Shown here piece by piece: positions 44,501 to 56,700 of a DNA stretch of 64,000 nt; within the stretch, counting starts at the first letter, position 1, and every line of letters starts with the position of its first letter. This DNA comes from Chondrosia reniformis. Taxonomy: Eukaryota; Porifera; Demospongiae; Chondrillida; Chondrillidae. The notes beneath the pieces are model-generated. The model saw only the letters and a program-made list of their open reading frames with translations. It did no database searches and was not told where the DNA came from. The translations under genes were made by a program, and so were the position numbers. The stretch covers positions 2,232,001 through 2,296,000 of the forward strand of contig OX359197.1 in assembly GCA_947172415.1 (NCBI GenBank). Direction: 5' to 3'.

Positions 44501-47500
44501 TTGATCATATATATGATTACATCAGCTTTATACCAAATATGGTAAGGAAAGTATTATACACTGTACGTATAGGTCCCTCTGCTTGTAATGATATAAATCA
44601 TCATTAACTATGTACCTATATCAAGTAATTGATTGTATGTGTCGAAAGAATGCGAGATTGGAAGTTTTGCCGCATTTATTATCTTTTAATGCAATTGATT
44701 AGTATTATATACATTAGTCTGTACACCTTAAAGCTTCCTCTGCATTCTTTTAACCACAATGTTTTACTTATACATCTAATTTGCAATCTATCACCCTCAT
44801 AATCAATCAATCAATCTTATTTGGTGGGGAGCCTATTAGCCAATTCAGTGCTACTTTATAAGGGGCCCACCATACTTATACGGATATACAGAGAGAGTGT
44901 GTGTAAAAATAGAAAATTTATTGGTTCATTAATAAAAACTTGAATGTTATATTTACAGTAAGATAGTCTTGGATTGCTTGATTAAATACTTTCAAATTCT
45001 TCATTTCTTTGATATGTCTTGGAAGTTGGTTCCAAACATGTGGCATCGTAAATCAATAGGCTTTCTTTCCATATAAGGTTAAATGAAGTAGTGGATGAAG
45101 ATTTACGGATGTTTCCCTATTATTATACTGGTAGATAGATGATTTCTTAGTACAGAGAATTGAGAGATATGGAGGGTGAAATTGGTGAATTGATTTGAAT
45201 GTATGTAATAGAAAATGATATTTATGACAAGTCTATAAGGTGCACCAATTGAGCCTTTTCCTTATGCCAGCCGTGGGCTCAGGGGTGTTGGATGTCAGAT
45301 GGAGGTGTGTATGGGCTTCTCTTCCTCTGTGTCGATCCACTTGGCTCAGTTGCAACTGCGCATGTAGTGCTCTCCAATTCCTTCTGAACAGTGGCAGCAG
45401 AACAAGCTTCTCCAAATCTGTCACGATGCCACGTTTGGGGACCAAGTAAAAATGAATAGATATGATTCTCCACCAGGAGGAACAAAGCACTCGATGACAA
45501 GGAACCAGCACCCGTCATATAATAACTAATCATCACCCTTTTCTTATGAATGACATCATCGATTCAGTCTGTACATCGAACCATACATGTTTCCATTAAT
45601 GACTAAATTTTAGCGAACGTAATATTTGGGGATGGCTGGTGATTTGCAAAAACTATGAACATTAAACCCCGTGAAAATTAAAACACATACGGTATATGAT
45701 TATTATGCAACAGGTATATAGTCACCTCTATATTACAGTTGGTTCTTAATGTCCCAGCAAAAGTCATAAATTTAAAGGTTCAACTTGCCCCAGGCTGACT
45801 GTGCAGCTGACAGGTTTCACTGTATAATCATGCTTTAAACTTGGCAATGCAGAGATTATGTATTAATTACATATTAGTAGCATATCTATATATAAAAATG
45901 CTTAAGTGGACCCAAGTGTGCGGCTACTTACAGAATATTCTGTAATATTCTCTAGATTCAGGGAGAGTCTAATTTGCAGAAAACAAAACCAGTTCATAGT
46001 GCAAAAGGTTAGCCCAAACCTTAGGACAAGAGATGGGTATATATTAATTACAAGAGTTAGAAATATTGTCAAATTGGTCAAGCGTTTGTTCCTAAGAACA
46101 TTTATTAAAATACGTTTATATGTATCATGCTACTTGTATGGCATCACTAGTCACATGGATGGTGAGCAGCTTTTGGTTATCTATAACACAAAACACAAAC
46201 TGAGTCTTAAGCCAAATATTGAACAGCAACAATATCCCATTCTATAATATCGACTGAAAATAGCACTTCTGAACTATGTATGTAGTATGAATTTCAAAAA
46301 TGGCAACAGTTTATTGAATGTTTCTCCTATAGAACTACCACTACCACGGCCACCTAAGGAAGAGCCACCAAAGTTGCCACAACCTCGTAAGGAAGAGCCG
46401 CCAATGTTGCCACAACCTCGTAAGGAAGAGCTACCAATGTTGCCACAACCTCGTAAGGAACAGCTGACAGTGGAACCTCTGGTGCAAGCTCCAAGCATAC
46501 CAAAATCGCCTAAAATTGGTCAGTATACTTCAAGTATGGGTATAGTCAAATTACATACATATTTATGTACTATTATGTATACCTAAGTATGTACATACGT
46601 ATATACCAGTTTTGCAATAGAGGCATACATGGTGGGTGAGTGTGAACAGAATGCTATAATTTACCTTTCAGTGCTATAAGTAACAGGAAGCATTCTTCAA
46701 AGGATTCAATTAGGAGATGATCAAAATACCTACCTATATATATATATGACTTCCCACTTTAAATTATTGAGTAAACACCTTCAAAATAGTCATTAAATAG
46801 GTTTCAAATTTTTGTAGGCATCTTCTGTAATAGTTGATTTAGATACACACTTTTGATTGTTGTTTCCATAATGTGTGTTGCCAAGATGTAGTATTCTTAA
46901 GGGTTAGGCCAATACACCTGATGTAATTCCTAGCTGCTGTTAGTTAAAGTTGCATGCATAATTAGTGTTTGGGTTCAATATGATTTTTAGCATCATTTGA
47001 AAAATGGGATGGTTGACATTATATAATGCAGTCCTACTAGCCAAAGTGCCTTGAACAAGCTTTTGGGCATGGAAATTACCTGTGCCAAAGCCGTTTAATA
47101 TGTACAACTCTAATACTTCTTAACTGTTGACCATTCACCACATGTATACGTAAGTAAACATTAGCGGTAAAATTAAAATTGAAGCCAAGTGAGCTTCTAA
47201 TGCTTAAAATAATGTTACTTAGAGCTTTTATGGTAATGATAATGGATTTGATGTCAAGATCAAATTTAAAGTGTTGTAGGCTATATAGTGAGTGTGTAGG
47301 AAGGTTATGTGAATAATATTATACACACTCTTATTTGATTATGAGTAATTATGAGGTAGTATATAAGACAAAACTTGTAAGTTCAAATTACATCATTTAG
47401 TTGTACGCAACCTAACAAGTTTTTATGCATACTTTTCCATCCACTGCATGGCTTCTTGTCCTAAAGATGGTATCTCCATGTAATAAGCCTCAGTATATAT

Positions 47501-48727
47501 TTTGATAGGGCTATTTTCTCCAATCCTCCTTATTTACGGTTCTAAAGGGAATTACATATAGGGAATTTCAAAGTGAATAGTTAATAGTCTTACCACTGTA
47601 ACCTGTTACATTAAGTATATAGGTCCTTAGACCTAAATATGGAATACATGGTGATACAGCAGAGCTCAAAACTCTGTATTATATTGGGTAGAGTAAAAAA
47701 TTGTAAGAAATAAACCTCACCTCAAGTCTTTAGAAGATGTCACAAAAAGTATTGTGTTAGAAGACCTTGCAATGCCTAAAGTAAACAGAAGCCCAGTGCT
47801 ACTGATGAGTGATGGTTTTTCACAAGGCTCTAGTATACATATCTGTTTCATGGCATCTTCTGAAGAAGGTCTTTGTGGTAAGCCTTATTTCTCAATTCTC
47901 ACAAAAATATGGAAATCTTATAAAATGTGTATATACTCTGTTGCCAGGGCAACCACCTGTGTTTAAATTTCGTAACCATGATATAACAGGATTTAAGAAG
48001 CTATATACTTCATCGGCTTCTTAAATCCTGTTATATCCTTGCCCAAATATGGTAAACTAAGACGTTTCTTCTTGGGGAGTGGACAATTCTCCTTACATTT
48101 AGGACAGTTGGAGTAGTCAGGGCAAGAGCATTCTATGAAGTCATCAGCGTTTAAGCAAAACTAACTAGATGCTAGATGAGCCATCCTGAAAGTCCCGCCA
48201 AAATAGCAATATGAAGCGACGGAGTATATATCACTCATACCATGGCGCTTCGGTGTATATGGATTTTATACATACTCGCCCTCGGGCGCTAACATGTCCT
48301 CGTGACTTGTACGTATAAAACCCATATACACCTCAGCACCATGGTATAACTAATACATATTCTCACTAAGAATATAACATACATAAAGATATTGTACATT
48401 CCTATAAACATGCATAGACTGCTATTTCATTGTATTCCTTCCACAGACAAAGGTGAGGATAGCCATCGTCAATACAATAAGGAATATCTTAGAGGCTTGA
48501 ATCACATCAAAGTCCTAGAGCTGCTGGACTTAATGGATCTTGGCAAATACAGAGAAAATTTTATGAGGGAACATATTGATGGAGAAGTCCTTGTTGATTT
48601 GGGTGAGGAAGAACTGAAAGATTTGGGAGTTGTCAGCAGACTACACATACTCAGGTTTAAGAAAATAATAGAAGGAGAAACACCAGCACAAAAGTATCTA
48701 GAAGAAGGCAATCCTTACAAAATATAA
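41585..48727 (+). CDS. CABIT-SAM adaptor protein, copy 1
   Basis: Exons 41585-42008, 42166-42371, 43674-44123, 44317-44541, 45962-46007, 46333-46518, 47761-47868 and 48447-48727 join in frame to 641 residues. The first exon is proline-rich (PPPLPPKGPVIQ, PRKPVKLPSP; SH3-type ligands) and starts the CABIT domain at ALQECVKNVQFPVMIRVASG. The next three exons complete the CABIT domain (YMRMYSIPINSAIKFIPLY, FVYEFSKFMTFPVKVQAR). A linker with four KEEPPMLPQPR-like repeats leads to a C-terminal SAM domain (DLMDLGKYRENFMREHIDGE, LVDLGEEELKDLGV). CABIT proteins of the GAREM/Themis type link receptor tyrosine kinases to Grb2 and MAPK signalling. The 47761 exon fits by phase only, and the true 5' end may lie in an upstream exon. 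Confidence 0.85.
42372..43673. other. intron 2 of CABIT-SAM copy 1, with repeat pieces
   Basis: The intron holds a fragment of the 5.6/56-kb repeat (tcccctgaggggcacaatga near 42807) and a half fold-back element near 42990-43065 related to 15237-15355. No exon seen. Confidence 0.5.
44812..45235 (-). mobile_element. 3' fragment of a CR1/L2-like LINE
   Basis: Minus-strand sequence reads HVWNQLPRHIKEMKNLKVFN after an in-frame stop, the usual C-terminal end of LINE reverse transcriptases. The 3' end is ccaccaaataagattgattg with a (GATT)n tail. The LINE at 25690-26898 ends in a similar aaataagatt box followed by its own short microsatellite. It lies antisense in intron 4 of the adaptor gene. Confidence 0.7.
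47980..48037. repeat. perfect 22-bp hairpin
   Basis: gatataacaggatttaagaa plus gc is followed after 14 bases by its exact complement. It lies in the last intron of CABIT-SAM copy 1. Confidence 0.85.
48237..48347. mobile_element. fold-back MITE with 39-bp arms
   Basis: The left arm begins ataccatggcgcttcggtgt and the right arm ends cagcaccatggtat. The centre has a small cgccctcgggcg palindrome. It lies about 100 bases before the SAM exon. Confidence 0.75.
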
Positions 48728-50756
48728 ATAACTCGGATATAAATATGTATGCATACTAGCTTAATTACATTGAGTAGATGTATATGTGTGATTTGAAATA
48801 ATCATATAGACTGGGTCCAATCATTTCTATGCAAATGTGATTTGAATATTTACAAAAATAATATAACAGTCTCTTTCTTAATAATTAAGAATATATTATA
48901 TATATAGCATGATTATACATATTTTTGGATGAGTCAATGAATAATACTATTCCTTAGAAAGTATCTGTGCCATGTATTATACATTGAATCTATTAATACA
49001 TTTAAAATAAAGAAATAATAAATTTTTCAGTTCAATTATCAAACATAAAAACAATAATAAGGTCACCCGAAGGTCCCCAGGACTGAGGCAGCATTGCCTC
49101 GCTGGAGGGCCACTGACACCTGCTGCAGAATGAAAGCCCGTGATTGTGCTTCATTAGTGACTGCTCTGACTCGGCTGCCAATGTCATGTATTATATATGT
49201 ATATGTACAGATAATGTGTGGGTTTGTCTAAATAATGTTTTGTTATGTATGTTTACATACATAACTTGTGACTGTATACTTTCCAACTCATTATGCAATT
49301 TGTACATACGTATATATACGTACATATTAGCCCATTTAGAGTAGATATTATAGATACATTTAACATAACCCACGCATATTATATAAGTCGATCGCATAAT
49401 GTAATTTCCGTTCAGCTAATGACGCCTCTTTAATTACTTCCTGCATTTAACGAAGTGCCTGGCCGTGAAAGATTCTCTCCTGCCTTCTGTTCGACCCGAT
49501 TCAGCTTAGGCACTATTGTTGTATACCTTTTTAAAGGTTAGAATTGGGTAACTGTAAGTTTTATATACATTCACGACCATTTCTTCTCTTTTATGAAATA
49601 TTCCGCATGCGGGAGCTTCTTGTAATGTAATGTGGAGAGCTAGACCTCGGTTCGTCAATCATGTATAAAGCGAACGACTCAAATGTTTACCGTTCACCAA
49701 TTTTACCAAATTGGAGTATTGTCAGCGCTACTGTACACCAGGGGATCAAAATGAACGAAGAGCGCATATTTGAATAATGATAGATCTTCTCAGAGTGAAG
49801 ATTTCAGTAAACTCTGAATTCTTATATATTCCGGCTGCAATAATATTACTAACTAGCTATAGTGTATATGCTTTGTAGGGTATAACTGTATGTATGGCAA
49901 CTGTCATTGTAAATCTTATTCCACTGATCATGTTGCTGTGGGCTATCCAATTAGAGAGATCCGAGATACTCACTCTGTCATTCCTCATTTTACTCAATGC
50001 GAACTAGACTTTATTGTATCTTCAGCCTCCACCATGTAACCCTAACTCTTTAAATCACTTTATGTTTGTCTCTGTTCTTTTGCACCTCCACTGGTGTGTT
50101 TTCAACAACACCACCAATAATAATAATAATATATACACACTGGGGTATTATTATATACAGCCTGCATGCTGACTTGAAATAATTAACTGAAAATGTGTTG
50201 ATAGAAATGTACATATATATAATGTATAATGTATTCCCTTTTGTTGTTTTATGGCCTATGGATTGAAGTTTTGTCGTATACCAGTTAATCGAAACATTGC
50301 TGGGCTTTTAACTGTTTAAGTGTAGAAGGTAGTAAATTTAATACAGAATTACTTGTTATTTTGAATAAGCAGTAAATTAGATACTACTTCCTAATAGGTA
50401 TTTTAGCTTAGGAATACTGTATATCGACTATAGGGCTGTTGTATGGTAATTTCTGTTTTCATTTTCTATACTTGGCAATAACATGGTGGGCTGATATAAT
50501 CTGCTCTGTATAAGACCTATCATATAAACTACATTGTTGCAATTTGAACACAATTCATAATGGAGATGTTATGCATTTTTGTATAGTAATGCTAATACAT
50601 TTCTCAAAATATCCTATTATGACTAATCCTGATCTCCATTTTGTGTACGAGCTCAACAATTCAGCCATTTTTGACAAAGTACCTAGCTGTGATGTTGAAG
50701 AGTTGCTAATTATACCATGTTAATACCTATCTATTTGTCATGTTTAGGTCACATTA
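48728..50756. other. spacer between the two CABIT-SAM genes
   Basis: The spacer is AT-rich. A short GC-richer block at 49050-49160 and an (AAT)n run near 50120-50140, which may be an old LINE tail, are the only visible features. The promoter of copy 2 should lie here. Confidence 0.45.
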
Positions 50757-53700
50757 ATGGCAAGTCCTAGACTGTCTAAAAGAAAGACAGCTGTAAAATC
50801 AGGATCCTATGTTCAAATGCAAAGACCTGACAATTCTTGCAATGTACCACAACAAATGATATCAGATCAACCACCACCACTGCCAAAGGAAAGGAAGAAA
50901 CATCCAGGCCTGCCTCATCCTCCTGGTGGACCTCCAGCTGTCCACCAATCACAAGGATCACCAAAGGTTCCACGAAGGCTCCCATCCCAGACTTCCAAAG
51001 ATCAGCCAGACTCTGGGCCACCTCCTCTTCCTCCTAAGGAACCTATTCGTCAGGACCCTAGGAGTCCTCCAATTATACCTAGAAAACCAATAAAACTTCC
51101 CTCCCCACCGCCACCATTAAGAACAAGGCCGCCACCTTATAAATCTATCTCTAAATCCTACACTCTTGAAGAATGTATCCAGAAAGCAAAGCTCCCAATT
51201 ATGATTCGAGTTGTATCAGGAATATTTGATGCAATGGAAGAAAGGAGAACTATACCAACTGGTTAGCCATCAGTTTTGTAGATATCATATTATATAATAT
51301 GGCTACATAGCCAATGTACGTACATATCACATATATACACATGTAGATCAGGAATTTGTTGCCTATTTTCAAAAAAGAACCAAAGTTGTCAGAGCTAAAC
51401 CTGAAGACTACATGAGAATGTATTCAATTCCTATCAATTCTGCCATCAAGTTTATACCACTCTATGAAGAAGATAGCAAATTCAGTCACGCTCCCTGGGA
51501 AGGTGACTTTGATAACGTGGCAGACCTTCACAAACTTGAAAAATTGCCAAAGGTACCTATTCATAATACATATGTATGTATGTACATTTACTTGTGAATC
51601 GGTATGAACAATTTCTTTCTTACAATTTTATCACTTGGAGATGTCTATGTCACTCCAGACCTATGGAAGTATATTGTACCCCATGCATTGTCGAGGTAAA
51701 GAACTCATAATGGAGGGGCATTATCTACTGTAAACAGTGTTAATTCCTGATTAGGAGATTTTACAGTGGAAGTGAAGTAAAATTATACCCATTCATTTTT
51801 GGTTACTAATACTTACTTGTTTCTTCTATCCTTGGCTGCCCATATGCCATGACAATGGATTATAAAACAGTTTAAACCCATCAGCTGAGATTTCCACTGA
51901 GATGTGATCATTTAACATTGGCCTTGTATTATATTTGGCTATAGTTATCACCTCCGGCTATATCTATTATATATATGTATTTGCATATTAATACAGGCTT
52001 GCATATTCATAAGGGAGATTATAATTACCTTGTATGTAACCACTCAGTTTTAGAAGGAGAAATTTTTGTTTACATAGGTTTTAGTAGTAACACGTGACAT
52101 AACTGATACAAACAAGAAACGCCTGAAATCAGGAGCCTGCTTATTCCAACTGGAAAAGAAGATGAAAAAAGGAGAAAGAGGAATAAAAGCAGTTGATCAT
52201 CTTGGGCAAAAGCATTACTTTTTTGAAAATGAAAGAGTCTTTTTCAGTAGCCGAAGAGATCGTATTAAAATGTTTGTGTATGAATTTTCCAAATTTATAA
52301 CTTTTCCTGTGAAGGTTCAAGCCAGAGTACCCGTGGAAGTGGAGAATCTGATGAGAGCTGAGGCTCTTGGTTCAGAGCAATTTATTGAAGACTTCTCCAT
52401 TTTGACCTTTGAAAAGTTAGAAGATGAAACTACTATTGTAGTCAATACTGATATATCAAATTTGAGCAACAGACAAACAAATATGGACTACATCATGGAA
52501 TTGCCTACTGACCTTGATATTGAGGTATGTATATACATAAACAAAATAAACAAATAGTGTAATGATCATGGACAGTCCCTAACACTATACTACCGATAAG
52601 ATATACATATATACAGTGAAATAGCATTAATGTGAACTAACTATTTATTGATGGAATAAGCATTTCTTTTAATTATGTCAAACTTATGTTTTAGATGAAT
52701 TGATGATAAAGATTTAACAAACTGTATCCCCGTATGTACTAACTTTTAAAATATGAACTACGTACGTATTTAACATTCTGTTAATTAATACAAAAAATAC
52801 AGGGGAAATTTCTGGATATGATTATTATTAAATTTAAACATTTGGAATGAATAAGACTGTATAGATATATGTAAATGTTGCATATTTAAGTGTTTTGTGT
52901 AAATAACCTACTAATGTGAAGAAAAAATGAAAGTATTCAAAATACTTAGTTTTAACTTTCACGACTTCTACACATATTGACATCATAAGGTTACACTTAT
53001 ACTTTAATTGTTCCCATTTTCTGGCCACATTTCATTATGTAACAGTCCATTGTCGGTATCATGAAATCAGAACCTTTTATAATATATCCACGAGGAGCCT
53101 AGGACTTACAAAAGATCAAGAAAGAAGACAAAAAATCCCAGGGTCACTGATGAAAGGTTCCCAAAAGGCTGTCTAGCCCAGTCTTGTATCCTCATCCAAA
53201 GCTCTCACTGGGTCCTATAAGCCTTTATTCTAAAGCAGATGTAGTAAAATGGTGTGTTTGATTATTCATGATGCAGGTAGAAATCATTGAATTTGAAGAA
53301 GAGAAGTACCAGAGGGAGATGTATGAAGCTGTTGTCCATTCCTATGAGATATTTGGAACAGGAAACAAGAATTGTGAGAACCCTTATTCTTCATCAGGAC
53401 AAAAAGTTCTCAACTCCAACGTAGACAGTACATATGAGGGTGCTACCGAGTTGGATGATATTGATCACGTGTATGATTACATCAGCTCTAAAAGCCTTCT
53501 ACGAATGGCTAAAAATGTTAAGGTATACAGACAAAAACATGCATAAGTACAATTAGTCATATACTACGTATATTATGAAGTGATAAGGGTTGTTTGTTGC
53601 GATCATGATTGATTCCAGAGGTATTATTGAGCAACAGCAACATAAATTATTGATAATAGAACATTTCAACCCATACGTCTTCATCAGCAAACAACCCTGT

Positions 53701-56700
53701 GGGTTGAAACATCCTATTGTCAATAATTTATGTTAGGTATATTATATACTGCATATACCCATAAAAATGTTGGTTACATAACAATACAAGAACATGGCAA
53801 ATATCAATTATTTTCAACTTTATAAAAAAACTAGTTACATACATTAAAGGTAATCAAAGCAATTAGCATGTTTGTGAGTTTTGACTAACTTATACACTCT
53901 AATTAGTCTAAAGTTCAATAGTGAAACAAATTAGTACCTTAGTAACCAACATTACCTTATTGCTATTTATTGTTCTCTGTACTCTTTACAAAATGATTTA
54001 CGATCATTGAATAGTATATACATAGATTACAGTTTTTTGTAACTACATATGTATCTAGGAATAAAGTAATACATTTTGCCATATCTTCATTTTAGCTATA
54101 CTGTACATATGTAATCTAAGAGACAGAGGTTGATCTCTCTTTTAGGGTGATTTACTAGCATGTTTCACCGTTTTGCTCTTTTCATTCATAGAAATCTGCT
54201 GCCGTCACTCCTGAGACAGCACTCATGGGCCCAGGCCCCTCTCATTTCCCGAGACCAAGTCGAAGTGCTAAGGGTAATTATACTATACACTGTATTCACA
54301 TTCATATATCATTGTAATCCAGAGCAGATCCTTTCCTATATTAGTGTGTGGGTCCTGCGTGTTTTGGTTAGATATTAAGCAATTAGTGTATAGTCTTTCA
54401 ACCATTTTTCCTATATACCCATAACAAAGGATTTCTACATTATAGTGATACCCTGCTGTTATTCTCCATATGTACATATGTATCCGTATATACCTACGTA
54501 TACATTTACCCCTATTTCATTAGTATTACTGTTAGTCAAGAATCTTGTGTTTGTTTATTGGCATTATTCTTGCACACTCATTTTTTCTACTGCTTCTATT
54601 GGCAGATCTACCTTTACCGCTACCTCCTGTAGAACAAAGCGTGGAGCCCCAAGTACCTCAAATAACACCCCTTCCTCCCAGAAATAGTCAGTCTTTTATA
54701 TCAATATGTTATTAATATGTTACTAATGAAAGCTAATTATTTTGCTGTACCCTGACTGTCAAAAATTGTTAAATTTTCTTTTAATTTATTTATCTGACTA
54801 CCTGGTCTCATATAGACATACATGCGTACATGTGGTCCGTATACTTTGGCGTGTAGCAAAGTGTATACTGTATACATCAGTTAATACCCCATTGCGATGG
54901 CAATGAACTGATACATTGAGGGTATTATCAACAATAATTTCTTATTAAGGAGGTATACAGTATGTAAAGTTTATATAGGAAGTGAAACAATCTTACACAT
55001 TCCTTTTCTTTGCTACTGGTAGTTATTTACTCACTGAAGCTAATTTGACACTTCTCTTTATTAGCCCTATTGATCCTGGGGTGCCTAAATACCATGGCAA
55101 CGGGGTATGAAACAGTTATCCCAAAGGCAAAGGACTATAGCCAAAATGTAATAAAGGCCAAGGTGGAGCTTAACAAGCTCTGTTTCAACTTTAAGTTAAG
55201 ATATTGATTTATGACGATAATAATGAATTTGAGTACAAAGTAATACTTAATGAAGGTTAATGAAATGTGTAGTAGTACTTTATGTAGAGTATGTATACAT
55301 GTGAAGGATGCTCCCATTCCGTATTGTGAGCATTTTTGTATTTGTCAGTCCAACTTGACATAAAAAAATACGAATGTATAATATAGTCTAATAATTGTAC
55401 GTGTACATGTGTGATTAATTTGAAGATTTCTTAAACCACTTTATTCTGCACTAATTTGGATGTGAATATAACCAGAGGCCCAAATAAAGGTATATACAGC
55501 TGGTGATATACTAAAACGGACCTCTCTTAATAAGTTGTTTTCCGGTTAGGGTGTTTTTTCCTTGAAGCTAGGTTTCAATGTTGACTCAATAGTATAATTA
55601 GGTCAGTTTCACTTAGTTGCTAACATCCTATGTTTTTAGAAAATTTACAGGTGTATACGTACGTACATAGCGTTACTTCTCAAGTGTAATTATGTAGAAC
55701 CAATAATTTTGTATGTTCATAAAAACTGACCTTTTTGAACAATTATAATAGAGTATAGGCTGAGTGTGTATATAAATATGTGTAATACAAGATTGCTTGA
55801 TGAGCATTGGATACCTTTTAAGCCATTCTCTCCATACTCTTGACATTTGTGTAAGTGGTTAACCACATATGCTGGGGTAAGCATGTAGTTATGGACTAGA
55901 TTTAGATGTGCATTTTCAGTATATGATAGTGTTCCACCTTGTGATAAGTTACTACATACTGTACGTACAATTAATTTCACCAAGTAATACTAATACTGGA
56001 AAAATAGGGGAACTTTAAGGTCTAAAGCCAATCTTAAAGCTCTGATGTCATCATCATTGAACTCTGGATATTACCTCTGCCCACTCATATCCCCTGAGGA
56101 GCACAATGAGCTAATGGGCAGAACCAAAGTTCATTTGATGGGAACCAGAGTCTCCCCTTAGCCACTCAAAAAGATGGTCAAGCCAAAGACAGCTGTTTTG
56201 TCCTTATTAGGACTCATCAGTATATGGCATACGATGGAACTTTGAGTGGCTAGTCTGCTCATAAGTACTTCCAAAAGCAAAAAAATGCTTGTGGTTTCCT
56301 TATCAGCAGATAAGGGGTACAGCCAAAAGATATTACCTCTGCCTCCAGGACCTAGTCACTCTTAAAAGCAAATATGAATGGTAAACTTGAAGGTAGACCT
56401 CCTGGTTAGGACTTGATTGTCATTCCAATCAACATCTGCCTCTATATATTTACATACGTATATGCTGTTGAGGTAATCATAGTCAATACACTAATGAGTA
56501 ACAATTGTTTTTCGTGCAATTATACTTTGCTAAGTGTTGTATGTATGTATGTAGCTGAAGCAGTTTCAAGAAGTCCAAGAAATATTTCTGCCCTGAGTCC
56601 TATAATACCAATACCTCCAAGAGGTTCTATGTCATCAGGTCAGTGCAAATACACCCTCTGTAAAGTAGAATCTCTGACTAATGGGACTTTTTAATATGTT

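Noticed and set aside
45233-45536. Open frames in intron 4 of CABIT-SAM copy 1
   Set aside because: They lie beside a LINE fragment on both strands with no recognisable domain and no splice phase to the neighbouring exons.
47953-47976. 24-base micro-exon in CABIT-SAM copy 1 (GQPPVFKF)
   Set aside because: Splice signals and phase fit, but it is too short to tell from chance and ends beside a hairpin.
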